From contig JAZQVN010000003.1 of assembly GCA_045631885.1 (NCBI GenBank), positions 1 through 39,165 on the forward strand: a DNA stretch of 39,165 nucleotides. The letters run 5' to 3'. Shown here in pieces: positions 7,490-17,800 of the stretch. Under the pieces are notes generated by a model. That model searched no databases and was not told the origin of the DNA. It saw only the letters and a list, made by a program, of their open reading frames with translations. A program made the position numbers and the translations under genes. Within the stretch, counting starts at the first letter, position 1, and each line of letters starts with the position of its first letter. The DNA is from CAJOLV01 sp045631885 (GTDB lineage Bacteria; Bacillota_I; Bacilli_A; RFN20; CAG-826).

Positions 7490-9529
7490 TTATAAGGCAA
7501 CAAATGTTGTTTTATATACCATTTCAACGTCTTTGTACATTAAGCCACCTTCTTCGTCATAACCATTTTCCACGACTTTACGACAAGTGAATGCCAAATC
7601 ATATTCTTGTCCACTCTTGAGATCTGGAACACGCATTTCATAAATGACTTGTTTAGAATATGTTTCTGTTTCATGATCGAAGTTTGGTGAGCCGATGAAT
7701 TCATCAATAATCGGCTGATTTCCTTGATATAGAGCAAATGAGAAAGATGGATACATATTGAAATCGGATTTGATATCGAAGATAAATTGTCTTTTTCTTC
7801 CCACTATTTTTTGAGAAAAGTCACATTCTAATTCTTCTGGAACAACAATAATTTCTGGTTCGACATATTCTTTATAATAGCTAAATGATTCAGTATCAAC
7901 AAACTCATCATCATAATATAAACTGACATGGAACGTCTTTGATTGACCTTCTTCTAAATCAATACCATCAACGACAATTTTGCCGTTATTCATCTCAAGT
8001 CTTACCTCTTCTTCACCATCTTCAGTTTGAATATAGTATTTAAGTTCCATTTTATCGTATACGCCATCATCTGTTGTGGCTTCGATTTCAAATTTGCCAT
8101 CAACTTCTTTGACTGTTATATCAGTAATGCTAGCTAGTTTTTCATATTCAGGGATGGCAATGACCCTAGAAGCATAAGCATCTTTATATTCATGATTTTC
8201 ATCATAAGCGAGGACTTCCACTCTTAAAGAGTGACCTCCGTATTTTCGAATATCGAAAGCGCCCTCTCCTTCGTCATTATCAGTATAAGAGATATGATCG
8301 AGAACCTGTTCGGTTTCATTATCAACTAGATTGATATAAGTGTGAGTTACTGGATTTTGTATTTGATAAATAAAATGAATATAAGCGGAAGTTTTAGTTG
8401 ATTTGATTTCCGTACCTAAAATGATGTAATTATCACCTTTTGGATAATCATAATTACCACCGATAATGAATGTATATGATAAGGTGTTAGAGTTTTCGTA
8501 ATACTTAGGATCACCATGAGCATATACTTTAATAGTATATGTTTCCCCAACTTCTAATTGGTCCATATCAAGTCTATGATACCAAGTGGTTTCATCTTTT
8601 TCGTAAACGAGTTGGTTATTCTTATCTAATAATCTAACTTTATAAGACACATTTTCTTGATAGCATGGGTCCCAAGACGCTATTTTGTTATGGTCGACAT
8701 TTAAATCACTAATACGAAGAGTCTCAATAATTGGATCAGGCTCTCTTTCTGGCATGTGTTCAACATGGAAAGTCTCTTCAATAGCGATAATTTCAGAATT
8801 TAAATAGTCAACTTTATCGATGAAGTCTCTATCAACAAGAGATCTTCCTTTAATTTGGATGGTGAAATGATAGGTACCAGTTGCTAAGTTACCCATATTA
8901 AACTTTTGCCCATTAGGAGCATTAAATGTTTGAACTAATTTATCATTTTCATCAAATAAATAGATAAATGGTACAGAATGTCCAGTTACTTCATCGAAGC
9001 TGACTGAGGTGTAATATCCTCTATCGACATATTCTTTTTCTTTAGTGCCTTCTGACCAAGTTACTTCACCTAATTTAACGTTAGTTAAATTGATTTGTTC
9101 TTCTCTCACTGGATGATTAATAACTAGTTTTTCTTTGAATCTATATTCATCGCCCCAGGAATAATCAGGTGATAAAGATGTGGCCATTAAAATGATTTCG
9201 TATTCACCATCATATAAGCCATCTTCTTTATTACCAAGGAAAATAGCCTTTCCACTTTGATAAGGGCTTACTTCAAGATGATTAGAGCCGTACAGTCTAA
9301 GAGATGTTTCCACTTCCGTGGTTTGTAAAGTATAAAAGACTTTTAATATGTCTTTTTCTTGATCATAAGTAAAACTTGTATCGCTAAATTTTAATGCTTC
9401 TAGTTCTGATGGTGGCTCACTTCCGCCTCCGCCTTGGCTACCACCACCTCCGGATGGATTGGTATTACCGCAAGCGGCTACACCAAAAGATAATAAAGCT
9501 ATTAATGGAATGAATAATTTTGTTTTCAT
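7490..9529 (-). CDS. Large beta-rich surface lipoprotein, function unknown
   Basis: This 679-residue protein has a signal peptide ending in the lipobox VAAC (Cys20), so it should be lipidated and anchored on the outer face of the membrane. A Gly/Ser linker (about 23-40) leads into a long chain of beta-strand-rich segments. Their recurring phrases (KVFYTLQTTEVE, YTIKVYAH, FHVSLYYDDEF) resemble fibronectin-III or Ig-like folds of roughly 90-110 residues, perhaps six in a row, but no catalytic motif is visible. The start has an SD-like AGGGGAA, and a TATAAT at 9558-9553 gives a leader of about 17 nt. It is monocistronic between two terminators. Binding or adhesion is a guess based on architecture. 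Confidence 0.78.
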   Translation of the reverse strand: MKTKLFIPLIALLSFGVAACGNTNPSGGGGSQGGGGSEPPSELEALKFSDTSFTYDQEKDILKVFYTLQTTEVETSLRLYGSNHLEVSPYQSGKAIFLGNKEDGLYDGEYEIILMATSLSPDYSWGDEYRFKEKLVINHPVREEQINLTNVKLGEVTWSEGTKEKEYVDRGYYTSVSFDEVTGHSVPFIYLFDENDKLVQTFNAPNGQKFNMGNLATGTYHFTIQIKGRSLVDRDFIDKVDYLNSEIIAIEETFHVEHMPEREPDPIIETLRISDLNVDHNKIASWDPCYQENVSYKVRLLDKNNQLVYEKDETTWYHRLDMDQLEVGETYTIKVYAHGDPKYYENSNTLSYTFIIGGNYDYPKGDNYIILGTEIKSTKTSAYIHFIYQIQNPVTHTYINLVDNETEQVLDHISYTDNDEGEGAFDIRKYGGHSLRVEVLAYDENHEYKDAYASRVIAIPEYEKLASITDITVKEVDGKFEIEATTDDGVYDKMELKYYIQTEDGEEEVRLEMNNGKIVVDGIDLEEGQSKTFHVSLYYDDEFVDTESFSYYKEYVEPEIIVVPEELECDFSQKIVGRKRQFIFDIKSDFNMYPSFSFALYQGNQPIIDEFIGSPNFDHETETYSKQVIYEMRVPDLKSGQEYDLAFTCRKVVENGYDEEGGLMYKDVEMVYKTTFVAL

Positions 9530-9584
9530 ATGCTTCCCCTATATCTAACACTATTATAATTCTTCCCTTTTATCATTCAATAAT

Positions 9585-9605
9585 AAAAAGGCTCCGAAGA
9601 GCCTT
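9585..9605 (-). terminator. Terminator of the 926-residue protein gene (UUCG loop)
   Basis: On the minus strand AAGGCTC-TTCG-GAGCCTT is followed by TTT, just after the stop at 9610. Confidence 0.9.
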
Positions 9606-9609
9606 GATA

Positions 9610-12390
9610 TTATAAGTTACCGACCATGTCAGTGAACTCTTTAATGGTTAATTGACCGTACTTTGTTTTGCCTGCTGGGGCATATGGTAATAAGGATGCA
9701 GCGATATCATTTCCTAAGAATGTATCATCTAAATCAAGGATTCCATCGTCATCTAATTCTTGTAAGGACGCTTGTTCCATCATCGTGGACATATTATCAA
9801 TCATTTGACCCATAGAGGAACCGATTGTATAGCCATTACATTTTGGAATATAATCCTTGCCTGAACCTGTTTCAGCATTTGTACCATCATATGCTTCTCT
9901 ATTGAACGGATCAAATGGATGATCTTCATCATAAGGAGCGACATATGTTTCTAAATATGTGATACGGGCATTCAAATTATCTTTTTCAGTTTTACTTTCT
10001 AAAAGTAAATATTTCCATGTGGAATTAATAGAATCATAGAATCCATCAGAATCAGTATCTTCAAAGATTTCATCTTCGAATGCATCTATGATGCTAATAT
10101 TGTTAATCGCACCACCGATATCAGTGATGTAAGTATCTTCTGGGATGAGTTTTAAGAATTTACCTTCGTTTCTATCTGATTCACTTAAGGCATCGCCAAT
10201 AGTTAAATATTTGATTCTATTGGCCATATCGTTAATTTCCACTCCTTCTCCGATAAAGGTTTGGAGAATTTGTGGTAATTCTTCTGTGCACTCTGGATCT
10301 TTGTAATATTTGCCATCAGATGGAGATTTTTCATAATTTTCAACGACATCACCAAACTTTAAATCATTGACTGCATCACTAATTCCATCTAACTTAATGT
10401 CTTTTTGAATAAATGTGCAAACAATCATTGGTAATTTATAAGCTGGATCGCCGATGTGGTCTGGATCTGAGTAATAAATACCTTCGTGATCTGGATCTTC
10501 ATAATGGTCGATGACATCACCGATAGATAAATCTTCTTTAATAACATTAAATAAGTTATCCGCGTCACCGATACCGGCGTTTTTAATTCTTGGTTTATTA
10601 AGTGGAGAGTCTTCATCGATGTTCATAACATCTTTGAGTTTTAAATCGCTGACGACATCACCAAAGTCATTAACTTTGGTTGGCTTGTTACAAATATTGA
10701 CATAGTGAGTTCCTGTCCATTCGCTTGGCCAAGCGATTTCAATTTCAAAGCTTGTCGCATATTCGTCTCTCGCAGGAGAAGCTGCGCCACTTCCCGCGGC
10801 AACCCAACTCACCACTTCTTCTTCATCGACGATATCGACATGTTTACTGACTGTAATTAAAGTGTTTTGTAAGAAATCATCGATTTTATAATAGTCACTG
10901 ACTTTATAATCTTCTCCGTTCTTATCGACAAATCTAATATATTCATAGTCTCTTCCATCGATTTCACGATTAATCGTGTATGTTGATGTAGTGACTTGAT
11001 AACCTGGATATTCATGACCAAATGGTTCATTACCGATTAATTTAACTAAAACTGGGGCTAATTCTTTATCTTTAGAAGTATTGGTCCAGTATTTACCTGT
11101 TGATTCTTCGTAATAATAATCCATAACATCAGAAATCATTAATTCATCAATAGATTCAGATAATTGATCAATTCTCTTATGTCTTAATGTTTTGATGATT
11201 TTGCTATCGGTATCATCGCAATCGATAACATCTTCGAGTAATAATTCATTAACTCTTTCACCAATATCGCCAACTTTACATCCGTATTCAGGCGCGGATG
11301 GATTCATAATATGTTCTGGATTTGGTAAATTATTTAAAGCTTTTAAGACTCTTGAGTCATTGATTTCATCAGTGGTGAAAATATCACTGATATACATATC
11401 ATTGACTAAATCATCATCTTTTAATTCGCCAATGGATTTATCTTTTAAATATTTAAGGATTGGGGATGAATCATCATCAATGGTGATGACTTTATCTAAT
11501 TTGACATCATCAAAAGCGTCTGAACTATCTAAATCATTAATAGTTTTTTCTTTAATCGCGTCTAATAATGTTCCTTCACTAGTCTCAACTAATTCACCAA
11601 TCTTTAAAGTTTTAAGATTGTCTCCATCGGATAAATCAGCGATTGTCCAATCTTTATCAGAGATAGTTTTTAATAAAGCATTATCCGCTTTTTCTTCATC
11701 AGAGAATAAATCGCCTAATTTAATGCCGTATATCTTATCTTTAGACTGTAAATCTTCAATGGTGAATTCACCGATTGATTTCATCAATAAGTTATCATCA
11801 TCCGCGGTCATTAAGTCATTAATCTTCGCACCGGTAACTAATTTATTTAAGAAATCAGGATCATCCATATAATTCGCTAATGGATATGGATTTTCGGTGT
11901 TATATGAACCATCTTCATTCTTTGGGAAAGCTAAATATTGTAAGATAGCTTCGGAATTTTCATCAATCTTCATCGCTCCCGCAAGAGTGACTTCATTTTT
12001 TAATGAATTAACTAAATAATCTGGGATTTCTGCAAATCCTAATGTGTGCATTTGTTCAATATTAACCTTGTATGAGAGTTCGGCTTCTAATGTTTCGTTA
12101 ATTCCAGCAATAACGTTATCCACCATTGGGGTAATTTTAGCAACATCACCTAATGTTTGAATTTGTGTACTGCCATCAATAAAGCCCATGGCAATTTGAA
12201 GTAATGTTTTACTTTGATATTCCGCAGTTAAAATTGCATCAGCGTTTTCTCCCAATAATGTTCCGGCTTGAATTTGTGTACCGACAATCGCTGCACCACC
12301 GAGAACTGCACCAATAGTAAACAAAATACCACCGAAGAACGCTAAAAGGCATTTCCACCACGTTCCACCTTTTTTCTGAACGATAACCAT
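9610..12390 (-). CDS. Membrane-anchored surface protein of about 11 degenerate repeats
   Basis: This 926-residue protein has a short basic N-terminus, one Gly/Ala-rich membrane span at about residues 13-37, and an acidic extracellular remainder. From about residue 190 on, it consists of roughly 11 degenerate units of 35-60 residues with the pattern L(L)K-x-(I/L)-x-D/K-x-x-I-x-D-L, then L-x-IGD-(V/L), then an Asp-rich turn. Examples are LKTLKIGELV, DLKFGDVVENY and IKYLTIGDALS. Three units carry an insert like GKYYKDPECTEELP. I know no named domain for this. SD GGAGG is strong. A hairpin (ATTGA/TCAAT, 12418-12433) lies in the leader. The Asp-rich turns could bind Ca2+, but that is speculation. 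Confidence 0.75.
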   Translation of the reverse strand: MVIVQKKGGTWWKCLLAFFGGILFTIGAVLGGAAIVGTQIQAGTLLGENADAILTAEYQSKTLLQIAMGFIDGSTQIQTLGDVAKITPMVDNVIAGINETLEAELSYKVNIEQMHTLGFAEIPDYLVNSLKNEVTLAGAMKIDENSEAILQYLAFPKNEDGSYNTENPYPLANYMDDPDFLNKLVTGAKINDLMTADDDNLLMKSIGEFTIEDLQSKDKIYGIKLGDLFSDEEKADNALLKTISDKDWTIADLSDGDNLKTLKIGELVETSEGTLLDAIKEKTINDLDSSDAFDDVKLDKVITIDDDSSPILKYLKDKSIGELKDDDLVNDMYISDIFTTDEINDSRVLKALNNLPNPEHIMNPSAPEYGCKVGDIGERVNELLLEDVIDCDDTDSKIIKTLRHKRIDQLSESIDELMISDVMDYYYEESTGKYWTNTSKDKELAPVLVKLIGNEPFGHEYPGYQVTTSTYTINREIDGRDYEYIRFVDKNGEDYKVSDYYKIDDFLQNTLITVSKHVDIVDEEEVVSWVAAGSGAASPARDEYATSFEIEIAWPSEWTGTHYVNICNKPTKVNDFGDVVSDLKLKDVMNIDEDSPLNKPRIKNAGIGDADNLFNVIKEDLSIGDVIDHYEDPDHEGIYYSDPDHIGDPAYKLPMIVCTFIQKDIKLDGISDAVNDLKFGDVVENYEKSPSDGKYYKDPECTEELPQILQTFIGEGVEINDMANRIKYLTIGDALSESDRNEGKFLKLIPEDTYITDIGGAINNISIIDAFEDEIFEDTDSDGFYDSINSTWKYLLLESKTEKDNLNARITYLETYVAPYDEDHPFDPFNREAYDGTNAETGSGKDYIPKCNGYTIGSSMGQMIDNMSTMMEQASLQELDDDGILDLDDTFLGNDIAASLLPYAPAGKTKYGQLTIKEFTDMVGNL

Positions 12391-12513
12391 AAGAGAACCT
12401 CCAAGATTAATTTATAGATTGAAATATCTCAATATAATTGTAATTATAACGCTGCTTTTTTACAAACATTAAAAAGATTTAATTATGAATTATCTTTTTA
12501 CAAATAAGGCAAA

Positions 12514-12539
12514 AGAAAAGCGGATCCGAAGACCCGCTT
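12514..12539 (-). terminator. Terminator of the 12557 gene (UUCG loop)
   Basis: On the minus strand AAGCGGGTC-TTCG-GATCCGCTT is followed by TTTTC. The same 22-bp hairpin recurs at 14782-14803 after the paralogous gene. Confidence 0.92.
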
Positions 12540-12556
12540 AAGTTGTTTTTATTTAA

Positions 12557-14647
12557 TTATGCAACTGCAAACACAACTGTAGCATCTGTACTTGTTGGGA
12601 ACGCATCAGCAGAACAACTCAATGTAAGGTTAGCGCCATTGACTGTTACGCTTGCTGGCTTCCAATCAGCACTTCCACTTAAGAAGTAATTCTTATAGCC
12701 TTCTTCCCATGTTGCAAATTGGAATCTAACCACTGCACCATCAGATAAATTACCAAGTCTGAAAGTATATGTGTTTCCATTCTTGCTCATTTGATGCCAA
12801 GCAGCTGAGCTGTTAATCCAATCATTGTCAATTGAATGATCAATGTCGTAAAGGACAGATACTGGATTTGTTGGGGTTGTTGTAAGAGTTAAGCTGAATG
12901 TAATTGAATAAACTTGAGGAATGACATCTGTGATATCACCTGTGATATCAATCTTACCAGTTGATATATTTAATGAGATTGTATAGTCACCGCCGTAATA
13001 AACAGCGATATTACCATCGTCACCATCGCCAAAGGCAGCAGCTATATCTTCATCTTGAATATCTAATGCAGAAGCACCAAAGTTTTCATCCCATTTAGCA
13101 TCGACACGAATCTTGAATTCATCGCCCGCTGCTAATGATAGAGCAACAGAGGCAACGCCTTCATTGACTGTCATGGCGTGATCAACTGTCCAGTTTTCTT
13201 CACCAATCTTACCAATGACTGAATATGCTTTAACGACGACTGGAGCAACATAACCTGTTAACCAAACGGCTGCGCCACCATCTTCGTAAATCTTTAAGTA
13301 TAATTCTGCATCTTCTTTAGCAGTGAGAACTTCTAATAAGTGAGTGGTTTCGTTATATTTAACGTTATTATTTGGAGAATACTCTCCACCATCACCTGGG
13401 AAGTAATCTTCTGTATCTTTCTTGAATGTTAAGACATCATCTTTAGCAACTGTGACTGTACCTTTGAATTGTTTAACCCAAGTATCTTCTTCACCTTTTG
13501 TATCAGTGACATCTGTGAGTGTAATTTCTGTATCGCCTTTGAAAGCTTTGTAAACAACTTCTGTTTCGCCGCCTTCACCTTGGCCGCCTTCGCCTTCGCC
13601 GCCTTCACCACCAGCGACATAGCCTGTTAACCAAATAGAGGCTCCGCCATCGGCATATATCTTAAGATATAAATCAGCGTTTTGAGCATCATTATGAACT
13701 GTTAATGCGTGTGTTGATTCATTTTCAACAGCGTTATTGCCTTCGCCTGGAGCACCTGGTTGAAGGACTGAACCATCAGCTTTTAAGAAGCTGAGTGTCG
13801 CACCGGCTGTAACATTGGCTGTACCTTTATATTGTTCAACCCATGTATCTTGACCTTTATCAGATGTACTTGTGACATCTGTTAATGTGATTTCGGTTTC
13901 ACCCATGAAAGCTTTGTAAGCGATTTGTGTTTGACCACCTTGACCTTCGCCTTCGCCACCTTCACCTTGGCCACCTTCGCCTTGGCCACCTTCGCCTTCA
14001 CCACCGGAAGCGGCAGTAACTGTTACGACACATGTCGCTTCAGCGGATTCGCTGCCTTTTCTAGCTGTGACTTTGAAGTTGACTGTACCAGCGGTTTTAC
14101 CGGTTAATAACCAAGCACCTGGAGTATTGGCGTCTCTAACTTCGATTTCGCCATCACCAGATTCGGTATGTGTGTATGTAACACCTGTAGAATCATTCAT
14201 ATCAAGAATGCTAACAGAGTGTCCAACTTCGATTTCTGCTGTTGTTTGATTGAGTTTGACTGTTAATTTGTCAGCCTCACCACCACCATCTTTTGCGGAA
14301 ACTGTGACTGTACATTTAGCGTTTACATCGCCGGCTTTTGCAGTAATTGTTGCTGTACCGACTTTGAGCGCTTTAACTTTACCGGCTGTAACAGAGGCAA
14401 CTGTTGCATCACTTGATGACCAAGTGACTGTCTTGTCTGTCGCGTTGTCTGGTAAAACAGTAGCTGTCAATTGAGCTTCTTGTTCAACTTTGAGGTTTAA
14501 GGAGCTTTGGCTTAATTTAACTTGTAAAACAGGAATTGTTTCACCTTGTCGACCGCCGCCATCGCCTTCACCTTCACCTTGTTGACATCCTGCTAAGGAC
14601 ATAGCAAAAAGAAGGAATGGTAGTAAAAATAGTTTTTTTACTTTCAT
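12557..14647 (-). CDS. Modular lipoprotein: Big2 domain plus carbohydrate-binding-like modules
   Basis: This 696-residue lipoprotein has its lipobox at Cys21 (SLAGC). A Big2 Ig-like domain follows (about 35-115; signatures PDNATDKTVTWSSSD and AGKVKALKVGTATITA), then a second Ig-like domain (about 120-210), a Gly/Glu/Gln-rich linker, and two similar modules of about 100 residues starting YKAFMGETEITLTD and YKAFKGDTEITLTD. Next is a module beginning YSVIGKIGEENW, with FKIRVDAKWDENFG, which resembles SusE/SusF-type starch-binding folds. A C-terminal beta domain closes the protein. No catalytic domain is present, so capture of glycans or host polymers is the likely role (inference). The start at 14647 has SD AAAGGA; the frame extends 9 codons further without support. 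It is a paralogue of 14818-19122 and 19708-20925. Confidence 0.82.
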   Translation of the reverse strand: MKVKKLFLLPFLLFAMSLAGCQQGEGEGDGGGRQGETIPVLQVKLSQSSLNLKVEQEAQLTATVLPDNATDKTVTWSSSDATVASVTAGKVKALKVGTATITAKAGDVNAKCTVTVSAKDGGGEADKLTVKLNQTTAEIEVGHSVSILDMNDSTGVTYTHTESGDGEIEVRDANTPGAWLLTGKTAGTVNFKVTARKGSESAEATCVVTVTAASGGEGEGGQGEGGQGEGGEGEGQGGQTQIAYKAFMGETEITLTDVTSTSDKGQDTWVEQYKGTANVTAGATLSFLKADGSVLQPGAPGEGNNAVENESTHALTVHNDAQNADLYLKIYADGGASIWLTGYVAGGEGGEGEGGQGEGGETEVVYKAFKGDTEITLTDVTDTKGEEDTWVKQFKGTVTVAKDDVLTFKKDTEDYFPGDGGEYSPNNNVKYNETTHLLEVLTAKEDAELYLKIYEDGGAAVWLTGYVAPVVVKAYSVIGKIGEENWTVDHAMTVNEGVASVALSLAAGDEFKIRVDAKWDENFGASALDIQDEDIAAAFGDGDDGNIAVYYGGDYTISLNISTGKIDITGDITDVIPQVYSITFSLTLTTTPTNPVSVLYDIDHSIDNDWINSSAAWHQMSKNGNTYTFRLGNLSDGAVVRFQFATWEEGYKNYFLSGSADWKPASVTVNGANLTLSCSADAFPTSTDATVVFAVA

Positions 14648-14664
14648 ATTATTTTCCTTTCTTG

Positions 14665-14703
14665 TGCATTCCAAAAGGTTTGCATATTATTACCTATATT
14701 ATA
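14665..14703 (-). promoter_or_regulatory. Promoter -10 and leader hairpin of the 12557 gene
   Basis: TATAAT on the minus strand (14703-14698) is followed by a weak hairpin (TGCA arms, CC-TTTT-GG core, 14684-14665) placed before the SD. The two paralogous genes have the same layout. Confidence 0.45.
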
Positions 14704-14777
14704 TTTTATATATAAATAAAAGCAAAGAAAAATATAGGGATATCTAAGATATCCCCACATTCGCATAATCGCCATAA

Positions 14778-14803
14778 AGAAAAGCGGATCCGAAGACCCG
14801 CTT
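14778..14803 (-). terminator. Terminator of the 14818 gene, same hairpin as 12518-12539
   Basis: On the minus strand AAGCGGGTC-TTCG-GATCCGCTT is followed by TTTTC. The stem-loop is base-identical to the hairpin after the neighbouring paralogue. Confidence 0.92.
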
Positions 14804-14817
14804 ATTCGTATATTTTT

Positions 14818-17800
14818 TTACGGATTATATGAAACCCATTCTGGAGATGCATAAGAATATGTAGCAGCAATGCAAGTTACATCGTTAATCTTGTTATAGA
14901 TTCTACCTGCAACATCACCACTTTCACTCCAGTTAGGTTCTGTTGTTCCTGCAATACATCTAACCATTAAGAATTTTGAGATGTTATTTGGAGCAGAGAA
15001 TGTGCCAGTTGTTTCGTCAATGTCAACTTCAACCCAGACCCATGAACCATCACTTGCTTTTTGATAACAAGCGTAGATAACGGCGCCATCATTTGTCAAC
15101 CAGTTTGGTAGACTTGTAACTGTGAATGTTTGTGCTGGGCCGTCTTCAGGGAGCAATCCAAAGTAAACTTGACTTGCTTTGACATAAAGGTCAGCTCTGA
15201 AACTCTTGACAACTGTATAAACGCCAGTTGATTCATTGTAGGAAAGATATTCTTTCCAGTTTTCAGCATCAGCAGCGGCACCACCGAATGACCAACCTTC
15301 TGGACCACGTTTAGCGACTTCATTATTTTTGTCTAAGAATGTGAATGTTTCATCTTTTTCAAAGGAAGCAGCTAAAGATTTCCATTGATCATTGTGTTTT
15401 TCTAAAATAATTAATCCTGAAGCGGAACGATTAAGTTTGAAGACTGGAGCATCGAGCCATAAATCATAACCTGGGGTTCCGGCGTTATCGAACACTTTTA
15501 AGTATAAGCTCAAAGCTTTACCGCCATCTTTAACAGTTAATCCTGCAGCAGCGAGATTGTTATTCTCTCCTGATGCGCCAGGAGCAATCGCTTCGTTTCC
15601 ATATGTGAATGTTAATACATCGTTTGTAGCAACATCAATTGTGGCTTTGTATTGTGCAACAGCTCCATCTGGTTTATGTTCGCTATCATCGACAAATACG
15701 ATGTCATCTGTACCGTTAATTTTTCCAGCATAGACTTTGTTTTGCCATATGGCAACAATTGTTGTGTTCTTGCTAATTTCGATTTCAGCACCAACCGCGT
15801 ATTCGACATCTTCAACAGACCAGCATTTGAATACTTTGCCATCTGGAGCGGTGAATCCACAGGCTGGAAGTTCATAATCGCAAGCGACCATATATTCGTT
15901 AGCCATTGAGCCAGTACCACCATTCTTATCGAATGAGACTGTGTAAATGTTTTCCCAAACAGCTTCAACCGTTGTGTCATCACTAATTGTGACATAAGAA
16001 CCAGCAGCGTGTTCCGCACCACCGATTGACCAGCATTTGAATTGTTTTCCGGCTGGAGCGGTGAATGGATTTGCTCTTAATTGGTATGATCCAGCGATGT
16101 CGTTATCAACAACATTAGCACCAGTACCACCATTTGCTGTATAAGTAACTGTGTATGTAACAACTGGGATGTCTTCCCAAATTGCTTTAACCGTAACGTT
16201 TGCGCTAACAGTAATTTCATCTGTTGGTTGATATTCAACTTCGTTGACTTCCCAACATTTGAATTGTTTTCCATCTGGAGCGGTGAAACCATTGGCTGGT
16301 AAATTATATTTACCGGCGGTCATGTGTTCATCATCCATGGAGCCTGAACCACCGTTTTTATTGAAGGTGATTGTATAAACATCTTCCCAAACCGCGGTAA
16401 CTTCTGTATCGGCATAAACGGAAATTTGATCTCCGACTGCTTTATCGATACCGCCAACTCTCCAACATTTGAATTGTTTGTTTGCTGGTTGAGTAAATGT
16501 ACACGCTGGTAAGGTGTATGAACCTCTCACGTTTTCAATACTAGCCATGGAGCCTGTTCCACCGTTTGGAACAAAGCTGACTGTGTATCTTGGGGCTTTG
16601 GCAATAGTAATTTTGCCTTGAACGATATCAAGAGCGATAACGTAATCATCAGCAGTTAAAACTTTAATGTTATGATCATTGCCATCAGCATCTTCGAAAG
16701 CACCATCTGGAGATGAAACGATGGCATCAAATCCATAATTCTTGTCCCATGCATGGTCAACACGAATCTTGAATTTATCATTAACAGCAAGGGAAAGTGC
16801 AACGCTTGCGATATCACCTTCAATTACCATATTTTCATCGTGGTTCCAGTTATGTCCACCATATTCACCGATGACACTATAATCTGAATCGTAAATTGGG
16901 TTGGTCTTCCATTGAGCAATAAGTTCAATGTTAGCAACTAAATCGATTGTTTCGCCCGCGGCTTTCTTTTCAGCAGCAACCATCCAACCATCAAAGACTT
17001 TTCCGGCTGGAGCGGTGAATGTGCATTCTGGTAAGGTGTATTCGCCTTCTGGAGCTTCGACTGGATCCATGGAGCCAGTACCTTCACCGTGGTTGAATGA
17101 AACTGTATGTTTTACGACTGGGAGACCAGCGTAGATCTTACCAGCAGTAATCTTATAATAAATCTCGTATGTGCCAGCGGCATCATTTTTAACAATGATG
17201 TTACCGTCATCATCTGTATTGAACTTGGCTTTGACTGAATCATCTTCTAAATCACCAAAGTGTTTCCAAACGCCATCAATACATAAGACGAATTTATCAC
17301 CTGCGCTTAAAGCAACACCACCTTCAACATATAATTCATCAGCGTTACCTGGATTGACGATTAATTCAGCGACATTCCAAGTTTCGCCTAAACTATATTG
17401 AACGTAATTTGTGTATTGAACTGGAGCAGCATTAACATGTAAATTAAAGTGTGCTTTTAAGTTGTTATAAACAACATAAACTACAATATCCATGCCAGCA
17501 AGTTGTTCTGGGAAAATGAAATTTTGTGGAACTTCATCTTCTTCTTCGCAAGCTTCATCAGAATAATATTTCGCACTTTCAGCAACATTTTCTTGATCTA
17601 ATGAGTCATCATCATAAACGAGATTGACACTCATTTTTGCTAAATCAAGAGCATTGCCTACTGTGACAACACCACCTTCATATGTGGCGGATAAGCCTTT
17701 AACGGCTTTAACTCTTTGTACCCAAATTGTCTTGCCTGGATATTGCTCTGGGTTGTCTGGAGTTGGAGCGACGTAAATATCATATTTACCTGTTTCTCTA

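Noticed and set aside
11192..11872. 226-codon plus-strand frame inside the repeat protein gene
   Set aside because: It is rich in Ser and Leu with no SD or domain; it mirrors the Asp-rich codons of the real minus-strand gene.
13560..14010. Tandem CCACCTTCGCCTT-like DNA repeats as a CRISPR array or replication iteron
   Set aside because: Units vary, have no unique spacers, and encode the Gly/Glu/Gln linkers of the lipoprotein.
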